DNA of 20,006 bases from Verrucomicrobia bacterium SCGC AAA164-M04. Lineage in GTDB: Bacteria; Verrucomicrobiota; Verrucomicrobiae; Verrucomicrobiales; Akkermansiaceae. The notes below the pieces were generated by a model. It ran no database searches. It saw only the letters and a program-made list of their open reading frames with translations, and had not been told where the DNA came from. The position numbers were made by a program, and so were the translations under genes. Shown here piece after piece: positions 1 to 7,255 of this stretch; position 1 is the first letter of the stretch; each line of letters opens with the position of its first letter. Location: NCBI GenBank assembly GCA_000383735.1, contig KB912144.1, forward strand, positions 1 to 20,006, read 5' to 3'.

Positions 1-241
1 CTTCGCCCATTCGATCGCCATCGGCTCCGAAAAGCTGAACTCCAACGGGGCGCTGTTTGTCAGTAAAAGTAGTGTATTTTCGGGTCCGATGATCCGCTTG
101 TATGATGCCTTCGGCCGAGACGAATTCTGTTATCATAACATCGGCACCCAATTCTTTACAGAGCGTGCGGAAGGTCACATCAGTCACCCCCGCCATGGGT
201 GCGAGATAGATCGGAAATTGATCCTTGAACCAAGGGAGCAT
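1..241 (-). CDS. dus: tRNA-dihydrouridine synthase (Dus family), 3' end beyond the window
   Basis: Only the first 80 residues lie in the window; the gene continues past base 1. Dus enzymes are FMN-dependent reductases that turn uridine into dihydrouridine in tRNA loops. The visible N-terminus starts MLPWFKDQFPIYLAPMAGVT and continues through a TEFVSAEG motif and RPVGVQLFG. This is the TIM-barrel start of the family, with the APMAGVTD FMN-binding strand at about residues 14-21. It resembles DusB/NifR3 most, but the subfamily cannot be fixed from this fragment. Its ATG shares one base with the TAA stop of the upstream hypothetical gene (TAATG), so the two are probably translationally coupled. 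It is the last visible gene of an lptF/G-hypothetical-dus operon. The family call is firm because all early signature blocks are present. Confidence 0.9.
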   Translation of the reverse strand, partial: MLPWFKDQFPIYLAPMAGVTDVTFRTLCKELGADVMITEFVSAEGIIQADHRTRKYTTFTDKQRPVGVQLFGADGDRMGE

Positions 242-885
242 TATTCCACCTTGTCGTTGTTTTTTGTTTCTAATGACTCTTTTTCCTCTTCGTCCTTTGA
301 GCTTGGTTGCAAATTGGTAAGATTTTCTGGGGAGTTTCCATCAGTTGGCTCTATTTTCTTAGTGGTCTCTTCGGCGACGGTGGCTGAAGGATCTAGAAGT
401 TGACGGACTTCTTCTTGAACCCGATCGACGTCTGTAAGAGAAATTTGTGGGTCCTTGATAATGTAGACATCACCGGATTTTCGATGCTCGTAAATCCGCA
501 GGATACCTGACGGAATTTCTTGAGTGTCGGTTTCGCGCAGAAGTTTTTTTCGTTCAAGCATTACGGCTAAAATATATCTAGCGTTCTCCGTATGTTCTTC
601 TTCCTCGTCGACGAGGCGCTTCAGGAGAGTTTCAGGGTCATCATCAACAATATCCTCCGTTTTTTCTTCGGTAACCGGTGGCTCGTAAGTTGTGAGCCAA
701 CATGAAAATGGATTTTCCTCCCCTTCGCGATTTTCCCATGCCTCAATGGTATAGTCTTTACGAAGATAGCCAGATGATTCGGGATCAGGGAAGATGGCGG
801 CGCGAATTTTTTGTCCTGACTGAAAAGCGTCTCCGCTTTCTACACATTCACGGGCTCGTGATTTGATGCTCCATGGTTCTTTCAT
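241..885 (-). CDS. conserved hypothetical protein, acidic C-terminus
   Basis: A 214-residue protein of unknown function. It has no signal peptide and no membrane segment, so it is probably cytoplasmic. The N-terminal two thirds look folded and conserved: WSIKSRARECVESGDAFQSG near the start, an RKDYTIEAW block at about residues 42-50, PFSCWLTTYEPP at about 58-69, and a helical EEEHTENARYILAVMLERKK block at about 95-114. After about residue 165 the sequence becomes low-complexity, rich in Glu, Asp, Lys and Ser, and is probably disordered. The conserved part matches my memory of a small protein found in Verrucomicrobia and related genomes, but I know no function for it. It starts 9 bases after the lptF/G-like stop and its stop overlaps the dus start by one base, so it belongs to that operon. 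Confidence 0.7.
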   Translation of the reverse strand: MKEPWSIKSRARECVESGDAFQSGQKIRAAIFPDPESSGYLRKDYTIEAWENREGEENPFSCWLTTYEPPVTEEKTEDIVDDDPETLLKRLVDEEEEHTENARYILAVMLERKKLLRETDTQEIPSGILRIYEHRKSGDVYIIKDPQISLTDVDRVQEEVRQLLDPSATVAEETTKKIEPTDGNSPENLTNLQPSSKDEEEKESLETKNNDKVE

Positions 886-894
886 GTTGTGGAA

Positions 895-2256
895 TTAAAC
901 TGGAATGAGGGTTCTTATGGTTTGATAGATTGGGCGTCCGACAAGGCGCCGCTGAATGAGGACGAGTGCCATTGCGGTGGCAAGAATATTAGTGCCCCAA
1001 GCGGCCCACAAAGGTGGCATGTATCCGGATTCGCCAAGCGAGAGAAAAACAGTCGATGAAAACATCATGCCAGCACAAATGAAAATCGCGAGCGCGATAC
1101 CCCCAGCGGCCCCCCGTCGACTGAAGACTATTCCTAGTGGCGCGGCGAGGAGAACAATTGCCAGGCAGATTCCAGGTTGAGCCCAACGATAGTGCCATTG
1201 GGTTAGAAATTGCCTTTTGTTGCCCCATTCAGATTCGCGGTTCTGCACTAGCCAACTGTAAAGGCCAGGGATACCTAAATCCTCTGCTTTAAGACCAGGT
1301 TTAATGAGTTGCCACGGAGTTTCGTCCCAAGCTTCGATTACATAGGGATCAGGTAATTGAAGTTCACGCTTTGGATCAATTGGGGATTCTTTGGTATCAA
1401 GCCGGTTAGTGAGGTCCCATTTTGAGATTCCGTGAAAGGTCCAGTTGTTATTATGGCGGTCCCATTCCGCTCGCTCTGCCCGGAGGCGCCATTCAGGTGA
1501 GCCATTTTTGGAAAAGGAACGGACAATGATGTTTTTAAGTGGTTCTCCTTGATGGTAGTCATAGGGAAATCCTCCAATAAACCAGAGTCGGCGATTGTCT
1601 CCAGTGAAATAAACTACATTGCGAGCCCTGCTGAGTGATCCCATTTTGGCTTCTTCAAGAAGGGCGTCATGGTAAGCGGCGGCTGCCGGTGCCCAACGAT
1701 AATTGAAACCGAGACAAACCAAGCCCACCATAAAGCCCATTGTAATGAGTGGCGCGATGAGTCGGGCCACACCTCGCCCTGTTTGAATAATGGAAACAAT
1801 TTCTTGGCCGCGAGAAAGTTTTCCTAGTGAGTAAAGCATGGCGAGAAGTAGCCCGAATGGAGCGAAGTCGACAAAGAATTTTGGAAATGCAGCTCCATAA
1901 TACATTCCCATGAAGTGAAGGGTGTTACCGCTTCCCCTGAAGTCCGAGATGTTCTCAGTAAGGTCACCAATTAACCAAATTGAAAAAAGTGCTGTAAAGC
2001 AGAGGCTGAACGCACCCATAAAAGCGCGAATAAGATAGCGATCGAGTGAACCAACCAAACCGTAGTAGAGTGCAGCTAAAGCTGGAATGAGACATAGGGC
2101 GCAGAGGACTGCTGGCCGCAAAAGATGGGCCGTCTTATCATCATCTGGGAATCCAACAAGGTGATCGCTTACGAGCGTGGCTTCCCGAGAGGCAAGCAGC
2201 ACAGAAAGGCTAATACCGATAATGGTTAGGATGAGGGCCGGAAGGAAGCGACGCAT
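895..2256 (-). CDS. LptF/LptG family permease (lipopolysaccharide export), with N-terminal extension
   Basis: LptF and LptG are the membrane subunits of the LptB2FG transporter, which extracts LPS from the inner membrane and passes it to the periplasmic bridge. The typical start, LDRYLIRAFMGAFSLCFTAL, begins only at residue 71. It is followed by two more membrane segments, the SRGQEIVSI coupling-helix region at about 148-156, and a soluble beta-rich domain of about 130 residues (roughly 200-330). The last part, from WAQPGICLAIVLLAAPLG on, holds the usual final membrane helices and a GYMPPLWAAWG motif. Residues 1-70 hold two additional hydrophobic segments (about 5-22 and 46-67) that E. coli LptF and LptG lack. 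The ATG start is the first in frame. No second LptF/G gene is visible, so I cannot say which of the two it is. It is the first gene of a three-gene minus-strand operon. Confidence 0.85.
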   Translation of the reverse strand: MRRFLPALILTIIGISLSVLLASREATLVSDHLVGFPDDDKTAHLLRPAVLCALCLIPALAALYYGLVGSLDRYLIRAFMGAFSLCFTALFSIWLIGDLTENISDFRGSGNTLHFMGMYYGAAFPKFFVDFAPFGLLLAMLYSLGKLSRGQEIVSIIQTGRGVARLIAPLITMGFMVGLVCLGFNYRWAPAAAAYHDALLEEAKMGSLSRARNVVYFTGDNRRLWFIGGFPYDYHQGEPLKNIIVRSFSKNGSPEWRLRAERAEWDRHNNNWTFHGISKWDLTNRLDTKESPIDPKRELQLPDPYVIEAWDETPWQLIKPGLKAEDLGIPGLYSWLVQNRESEWGNKRQFLTQWHYRWAQPGICLAIVLLAAPLGIVFSRRGAAGGIALAIFICAGMMFSSTVFLSLGESGYMPPLWAAWGTNILATAMALVLIQRRLVGRPIYQTIRTLIPV

Positions 2257-2617
2257 GAATCAAAATGTGGGATGACAGAAAGGCTAGCGTGAAGGCTGGG
2301 AGAAGCAAACACGGCATTGCCAAAATAGCGACCTTTTGAGAGTTATTCACATTTGAATGGCTCAGCTGTCTGCAAAAGATTTCCTCTGCGAAACGATAAT
2401 TCCACGGAGTTTTGAACGCGCTTCTGCCATGCAAGTTGGCGGACATAAAGTCGAATTTCAATGATCAAGCTTAAGATGAGTTTAGGATCTGCGTGCAGAA
2501 TAAATCGGATGGATAGCACGGATCTATTAGGTTGTGGGACTGTCCTTTTATAGGGTCTGTCGACAACAAATTCGCTTCCTTCTTGGAGTTGTGACTTGGA
2601 AGTTCTACCCTCCTACA
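2257..2617. other. non-coding divergent intergenic region
   Basis: About 360 bases between the divergent permease and symporter starts. It should hold the promoters for both directions. I see no convincing -35/-10 pair, no strong inverted repeat, no tRNA and no protein-like frame: the open frames here have unfamiliar translations with no recognisable motif. Confidence 0.5.
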
Positions 2618-3226
2618 GTGAAAGTTAAACCTCATTGGCAGATTCTTATTTCTTTGATTCTGGCCACGATTACCGGGCTCATTTTTCGGAACCTTGCGGC
2701 TAATGGAGGTGGGGGTGAGGATTTTGTGAATGGCGCCGTTTCGTTCTCGGCTGATGTAGGGAAGTTGTTCCTGAATCTTCTCAAAATGATCATTGTTCCT
2801 TTGGTCGTCTCTTCCGTGATTTCTGGGATCACTAGCCTCCATGGCATGGAGGGCTTTGGTCGTCTATTAGGAAAAACGGCAGGATTTTATGCTCTGACTA
2901 GCCTGTTGGCGATTTGCCTAGGATTGATTTTGGTAAACGTGATTCAGCCGGGACTCAGTAATGGTCGTCCTAATGAGGACATCCGCTTAGCATTTGAGGA
3001 CCACAAGGAAAATGTTGCTGGCGAGGCTGCTCTTGAAAAAGTGCAGGCGGCAAAAGGAATGGGAGAAGAGCAGCCAGAGAGAACCACCACACACGTAGTA
3101 AGTTTATTGTCATTTTTAACAATCAATCGTCCCAAAGACTCATACTCACCCTCATCGATTCCCTCAACTCGCGCGAGAGCCCCGATAAGATCATTCGTTC
3201 GTGCCACAGTACGGCCCGCAGTGTAA
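2618..3226 (+). CDS. truncated SDF-family Na+(H+):dicarboxylate/glutamate symporter (N-terminal third only)
   Basis: SDF (GltP/DctA) symporters import dicarboxylates or acidic amino acids with Na+ or H+ and are about 400-470 residues long. Here only about the first 154 residues are present. The first membrane helix (WQILISLILATITGLIF), the FLNLLKMIIVPLVVSSVISG segment that is typical of the family, a third helix (GFYALTSLLAICLGLILVNV) and the loop starting QPGLSN all match. The match ends at about KGMGEEQP (about base 3076). The remaining codons up to the stop at 3226 are only the antisense of a DUF58 gene. All later transport helices and the substrate-binding C-terminal half are missing, so this cannot be a working transporter. 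I chose the GTG at 2618 (MKVKPHWQ...) because it lies just before the first helix; GTG 2591 and ATG 2534 are alternatives in the same frame. See the junction feature for the likely cause. Confidence 0.8.
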   Translation: MKVKPHWQILISLILATITGLIFRNLAANGGGGEDFVNGAVSFSADVGKLFLNLLKMIIVPLVVSSVISGITSLHGMEGFGRLLGKTAGFYALTSLLAICLGLILVNVIQPGLSNGRPNEDIRLAFEDHKENVAGEAALEKVQAAKGMGEEQPERTTTHVVSLLSFLTINRPKDSYSPSSIPSTRARAPIRSFVRATVRPAV

Positions 3227-4272
3227 ATTTGCGGCTTCTCATGCATAAAAATCAAATCCATTAAACAGCCAGTCTTTTCAATCAGCGAAACAAAGGAGGT
3301 CGCAACCGAAATAGCTTTTTCAAACATCTCAGGTCCCGTTTCCTTCAAATTTGTATCGAGCACTACGCCATAGCGGGGAAAGCGTAATTCCTCGAACTCT
3401 TTTACAATAGGATGTCCAGTGCGCGCCCAAGCTTTCCAATCGATACTGCGAAGCGAATCCCCTTCCCGATATTCGCGAAGCCCCATAAATTGCCCCCCCT
3501 CACCCCTTACGGTTGAAAAAGTATCCAATTCGACCGTCAATCTCGAAGTCCCTTCAAATTCTAGATTTGGAAGGTCATATCTTTGGGGGGTTATTAAAAG
3601 CTCTTCTTCTTCATTCAAAATCGGACGGCGGCGCTGAAAAAAACCAAAAGGATCAGGAAGCTCAGCACGAATATCATTAAATTTGATACACCCACGGCGA
3701 AGAGGTTTTACAGCAAGATAAATCTGCTTTTCCTCTCCTGGTTCAAGCTCCAGTGACTTTGATCGCCCTGACCCTTTCCAAGCCCCACCTCTATCCAACA
3801 ACCACTTCCAGCGATAAAACCGAAAAGCTCGGTCGAAGAAATTACGATCACCCTCACCCGGTTCCTTTAACTGAAAAAACTCCCATTGGCTTGGTCGACA
3901 ATCACTTGCAGTCTCGCAAAGATACAGCTCTTTTACTGCCCGACTCCCTTCATTACGAACTGAGATCCTGTATCTTAGAATTTCCCCAACTGTCCCACTG
4001 GAAGGCAAAACGCGAACCACCGATAGCTTTGCACGCCTCAGACATGCCCAGACAAAGCTTAATAAAAGTAATGACGAGATTAACAGGGTAAGAATGGCGG
4101 TAAGACTTTCATCAACATTTGCACCTAAAAAGACACTACCACCCCCACCTAGCATCAGAAGCCAAGCCCCTGAACCCACTCGCTGACGCACAAAATCACC
4201 CACTGCGCTCGCACGATAATAGCTATGATAAAGCAATCGATCAATGACACTAACAATCTTCAGGTCCGACAT
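2944..4272 (-). CDS. DUF58 domain protein, C-terminal end lost at the breakpoint
   Basis: DUF58 proteins usually stand next to MoxR-type AAA+ ATPases and transglutaminase-like membrane proteins. They have a von Willebrand A-like fold and a poorly known role in the cell envelope or in assembly of complexes. Two membrane helices (about residues 36-50 and 56-77) are followed by a beta-rich region and then by the diagnostic core GLREYREGDSLRSIDWKAWA (about 264-283), with ARTGHPIVKEFEE after it. LRRGCIKFNDIRAELPDPFG at about 191-210 is also typical. Family resemblance stops at VVVLSG (residue 400, base 3073). The last 42 residues, down to the stop at 2944, are the antisense of the symporter fragment and should not be trusted. 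No moxR gene precedes it: the gene at 4340 diverges from it. Whether it works depends on whether the junction is real. Confidence 0.82.
   Translation of the reverse strand: MSDLKIVSVIDRLLYHSYYRASAVGDFVRQRVGSGAWLLMLGGGGSVFLGANVDESLTAILTLLISSLLLLSFVWACLRRAKLSVVRVLPSSGTVGEILRYRISVRNEGSRAVKELYLCETASDCRPSQWEFFQLKEPGEGDRNFFDRAFRFYRWKWLLDRGGAWKGSGRSKSLELEPGEEKQIYLAVKPLRRGCIKFNDIRAELPDPFGFFQRRRPILNEEEELLITPQRYDLPNLEFEGTSRLTVELDTFSTVRGEGGQFMGLREYREGDSLRSIDWKAWARTGHPIVKEFEELRFPRYGVVLDTNLKETGPEMFEKAISVATSFVSLIEKTGCLMDLIFMHEKPQIYTAGRTVARTNDLIGALARVEGIDEGEYESLGRLIVKNDNKLTTCVVVLSGCSSPIPFAACTFSRAASPATFSLWSSNAKRMSSLGRPLLSPG
3071..3080. other. breakpoint joining two truncated convergent genes
   Basis: The SDF symporter reads correctly from the left to about this point, and the DUF58 gene reads correctly from the right to about the same point (its last family-like residues VVVLSG end at 3073). 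Both 3' ends are missing. The two matches meet within roughly 3070-3085, possibly sharing the ten bases CAGCCAGAGA as microhomology. No insertion sequence or target duplication is seen. A natural inversion, a deletion across two convergent genes, or a chimeric read or assembly join would all give this picture. The flip in strand skew at the same place favours an inverted join. Confidence 0.75.
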
Positions 4273-4339
4273 TTAAAAAACAAGAAACCACAGCTTTCCA
4301 AAGGTGGCAATGGTTGACAAAATATGCTTTTCTTAATCC

Positions 4340-4897
4340 ATGAGAGTTTTGTCCGCGTTGATTTTGGCTTCATTCCTCACCGGATGCAAATCCGACGAGG
4401 CGACAGAGTCCATCCCAACACCTCCAAAAGCACAACCTTCATCGAGCCGCAGCAAGGAAATAGCAGGGCTTCTCAACAAAAAACACCAGCTATCGAAAAA
4501 GCTGAAGACACTTGTAGCTCCCACTAGTGACCTGAAAATCATCATCACGGAGCAAGAGCAGGCCTACCGTGATCTCCAAAACATTCGAAACACCCATCCC
4601 AGCCTTCAGAAGCTTGGTAAGGATCTTGCTTTTTGGCAGCAGAACCAATTCTCGGCTCGCACCAAAAAACGGGAATTTGAAATCAAGCAAGCTGCTGACA
4701 AGATTATCGAGATTTCGACTAAGATCCAGCGCCTCAGCCTAGAGCTCCCAGAAATTCGTGAGGCCCAAGCCCGTATCACAAGATCCCAAAAACAAATTGA
4801 GGAACTTCAAGGGTCGCTTGCTGAAAAATCTTCTGAAGGCCAGGCTATTCTTAAAGAATTAAAAATCATAGAAGAGCAGATTAAATCCGTGGACTAG
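4340..4897 (+). CDS. coiled-coil lipoprotein of unknown function
   Basis: A 185-residue protein that begins MRVLSALILASFLTGCKSDE: a short signal peptide with a lipobox L13-T14-G15-C16. Cys16 should therefore be the lipidated first residue of the mature protein. A Pro/Ser-rich stretch (about 25-37) leads into a long, highly charged helical region (about 38-185). It is rich in Lys, Glu, Gln and Leu with heptad-like spacing, so it is probably a coiled coil in the periplasm. I do not recognise a named family. There is no clear Shine-Dalgarno sequence before the ATG. It is divergent from the DUF58 gene, with 67 bases between the starts, and precedes the antiporter by about 48 bases on the same strand, so the two could share a transcript. 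Processing would need Lgt, which is encoded at 11987-13039. Confidence 0.72.
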   Translation: MRVLSALILASFLTGCKSDEATESIPTPPKAQPSSSRSKEIAGLLNKKHQLSKKLKTLVAPTSDLKIIITEQEQAYRDLQNIRNTHPSLQKLGKDLAFWQQNQFSARTKKREFEIKQAADKIIEISTKIQRLSLELPEIREAQARITRSQKQIEELQGSLAEKSSEGQAILKELKIIEEQIKSVD

Positions 4898-4945
4898 CAA
4901 CCGTTTTACTTGCCGAGCCTTCAGCTAAGGCTAAAATCCTATCCT

Positions 4946-6619
4946 GTGAAGCTACTCACCATCTTCCCCATTGCTCTCGCTTCCTTATTCTTTGTTTTTT
5001 CAGGGGCTATCGCCGCTGCTGCTGAAGACAAGCCAACCTACGCAAAGGAGACCTACTCTCTCGATAAGGATCAATACGCAGTTTTCCCTCTTCCCTTGAC
5101 TAAATACGAAGGAAAAGAAGATTCTAACGAGGACTGGGGCATCTGGGAAAAGCTCAAATACCGGGCAGGGCAACAAGGTGGATTTAATCTTGTCGCGTCT
5201 ATCATCTTCCTTTGCGCCATTATACATACCTTCCTCAGCGGCTTCTTCATCGAGATGGCTCACAAGCACGAGCACGAACATAAAAAGAAGATCGAGGAAC
5301 TTGGTTTAACAGCCGATGCCAAACCTCATGATGATGCCAAAGACGACGTATCCTTCAAAGCAAACCTCTTTCACTTTTTAGGAGAAATCGAAGCCATTTT
5401 TGGGATCTGGGTCATCGCCCTCGGCGCTGCCATCCTCTGGTTCTTCGGCATCCAAGACGGAAGCGGGATCATGACTGGCTTCAAGCAGCTCGAATACTAC
5501 ATCGGTAAAGATGTCAATTTTACGGAGCCTATGTTTGTTGTCATCGTGATGGCAATCGCAGCAACACGGCCTGTTGTTCGCTTCGCAGAATCCATGGTTG
5601 ATAAGGTCGCTAAAATCTTTGGAGGGACACCTGCCGCATGGTGGCTCTCAGCTCTAACCATCACACCTATTCTTGGGTCATTCATCACCGAACCAGCTGC
5701 CATGACGATCGCAGCCATGCTTCTTGCTAAAAAGTTCTTCGATCTTAATCCCTCCAAAAAGTTTGCCTACGCAACCCTCGGTTTGCTTTTTGTCAACATT
5801 TCCGTAGGCGGAACACTGACTCACTTCGCAGCCCCACCCGTTCTAATGATCGCCAGTAAATGGAATTTCGGCATGGACTTTATGTTCCTCAATTTTGGTT
5901 GGAAAGCCGTAGTGGGCATAGTCATTTCCAATGCCCTCTACTTTTCAATCTTTAAGAAAGAATTCAAAACCATGGGGTATAAAGAAAACCGTGATACTCA
6001 CATGCCAGCGAGTTGGGTAGAGCGTGAAGACCCTATCCCCGCGTGGATCACCATTGTCCACCTACTGTTTCTTGCTTTTACAGTTCTAACGGCACACTAC
6101 CAAATGGTCTTCATCTTTGGGTTCCTTTTTTTTATCGGGTTTACTCAGGCTACCGGCCATCACCAGAACGATGTCAATATGAAGAGTCCGATTCTTGTTG
6201 GGTTCTTCCTTGCGGGTCTCGTCATACACGGCGGCTGCCAGGGTTGGTGGATCTCAGTCCTACTCACCTCAATCGACAACCAATGGCTTCTTATGATTGG
6301 CTCTACCGTCCTCACAGCTTTCAACGATAATGCTGCCATAACCTACCTTGCCTCCCAAGCCCCGGACTTGCCTATCATGTCAAAGTATGCGGTTCTCGCG
6401 GGCGCAGTTACAGGAGGTGGTTTAACCGTCATTGCCAACGCCCCAAATCCTGCAGGACAATCAGTCCTAGGCCGCTATTTTAAAGGTGGCGTTTCTCCGG
6501 GTGGGCTTGCCAAGGCCGCGATCATTCCAACTATCGTTATGGGTGCTTGCTTTATGCTCTTCCCTTCTCCGGGGATGAAGGAGGATCCCAAACCAGCTAA
6601 AACTGAACAAACCCACTGA
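4946..6619 (+). CDS. putative Na+/H+ antiporter (Na_H_antiport_3 / DUF1504 type)
   Basis: A polytopic inner-membrane protein of about 557 residues, similar to the putative Na+/H+ antiporters of Verrucomicrobia and Chlamydiae; transport by this family is inferred rather than well measured. From the GTG at 4946 it starts MKLLTIFPIALASLFFVFSG, an apparent signal peptide ending AIAAAA (about residue 26). A longer frame starts at TTG 4910, but it would put 12 polar residues before the signal. The soluble part carries a His-rich HKHEHEHKKK stretch at about 107-116. The core contains VVIVMAIAATRPVVRFAES, an ITPILGSFITEPAAMTIAAM segment with buried acidic and proline residues, SVGGTLTHFAAPPVLM, and FNDNAAITYLAS plus GGGLTVIANAPNPAG near the C-terminus; these polar breaks within helices are typical of ion antiporters. 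Its stop lies one base before ribE. Confidence 0.8.
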   Translation: MKLLTIFPIALASLFFVFSGAIAAAAEDKPTYAKETYSLDKDQYAVFPLPLTKYEGKEDSNEDWGIWEKLKYRAGQQGGFNLVASIIFLCAIIHTFLSGFFIEMAHKHEHEHKKKIEELGLTADAKPHDDAKDDVSFKANLFHFLGEIEAIFGIWVIALGAAILWFFGIQDGSGIMTGFKQLEYYIGKDVNFTEPMFVVIVMAIAATRPVVRFAESMVDKVAKIFGGTPAAWWLSALTITPILGSFITEPAAMTIAAMLLAKKFFDLNPSKKFAYATLGLLFVNISVGGTLTHFAAPPVLMIASKWNFGMDFMFLNFGWKAVVGIVISNALYFSIFKKEFKTMGYKENRDTHMPASWVEREDPIPAWITIVHLLFLAFTVLTAHYQMVFIFGFLFFIGFTQATGHHQNDVNMKSPILVGFFLAGLVIHGGCQGWWISVLLTSIDNQWLLMIGSTVLTAFNDNAAITYLASQAPDLPIMSKYAVLAGAVTGGGLTVIANAPNPAGQSVLGRYFKGGVSPGGLAKAAIIPTIVMGACFMLFPSPGMKEDPKPAKTEQTH

Positions 6620-6620
6620 G

Positions 6621-7205
6621 ATGTTTACCGGCCTTATTGAAGCTGTTGGCACTGTTGTCTCCCTCATTGAAAAAGGAGCACAAGCGGAACTCATTTTAGA
6701 TATCCCTTTCGGAGACGAATTGAGTTTAGGTGACTCCGTCGCAATCAATGGCTGCTGCCTCACCGTAGCCTCACTTGAGGACAAAGTTCGATTCGACATC
6801 CTCGCCCAGACACTTCAAGTAACCTCCCTTGGTAACTTGCAAGAGGGAGAAAAAGTCAATTTGGAACGCGCCCTTGCGATTGGAGAACGCCTCGGCGGCC
6901 ACTTCGTGCAAGGGCACATCGATAACATCGGAATCATCAGCAACCTCTCGCCAATGGGTCAGGACTATCGACTCGAGATCGCTCTTCCAGCAGAAGTGCA
7001 CTCACTTTGCATCGATAAAGGCTCGCTTTGCATCGATGGAATTTCCCTTACAATCTCGGAACTCACTCAAACCTCGGCCATTTTCTGGATTACTCCCCAC
7101 ACTTTTAAGGCAACTCACCTTGGAGAAGCAAGCGTTGGACAACGGGTTAATCTTGAGGCTGACCTACTTGCCAAATATGTCAAAAAGTTGCTGCGCCCAG
7201 ACTAA
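6621..7205 (+). CDS. ribE: riboflavin synthase, alpha subunit
   Basis: Catalyses the dismutation of two 6,7-dimethyl-8-ribityllumazine molecules into riboflavin and a pyrimidinedione, the last step of vitamin B2 synthesis in the cytoplasm. The 194 residues form two lumazine-binding repeats. The first starts at MFTGLIEAVGTV and includes NGCCLTV (43-49). The second begins near GGHFVQGHID (92-101) and includes KGSLCIDGISLT (133-144), with the closing motif TFKATHLG (161-168). Length and motif order are normal for the family. The ATG comes one base after the antiporter stop, so translation is probably coupled to that gene, and no FMN riboswitch fits before it. No other riboflavin gene is nearby. 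The name ribE follows E. coli use; Bacillus names differ. Confidence 0.95.
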   Translation: MFTGLIEAVGTVVSLIEKGAQAELILDIPFGDELSLGDSVAINGCCLTVASLEDKVRFDILAQTLQVTSLGNLQEGEKVNLERALAIGERLGGHFVQGHIDNIGIISNLSPMGQDYRLEIALPAEVHSLCIDKGSLCIDGISLTISELTQTSAIFWITPHTFKATHLGEASVGQRVNLEADLLAKYVKKLLRPD

Positions 7206-7255
7206 AGACCCCAGTGCTTCTTGAAAAACCTCACCACTCTTTCCGTAACTAAATC

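Noticed and set aside
2210..2842. Minus-strand open frames (83 and 123 codons) before and inside the symporter
   Set aside because: Translations show no recognisable motif. One overlaps the permease in another frame and the other is antisense to clear symporter helices.
3060..3100. Insertion sequence or integron as the cause of the double truncation
   Set aside because: No inverted repeats, target duplication or transposase sequence; the two gene fragments abut directly.
3753..4091. A 112-codon plus-strand frame inside the DUF58 gene
   Set aside because: It lies antisense to well-matched DUF58 sequence and its translation resembles nothing.
4314..4319. TTGACA as a -35 box for the lipoprotein gene
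   Set aside because: No -10 box stands at proper distance before the ATG at 4340; with normal spacing it would fall on the start codon.
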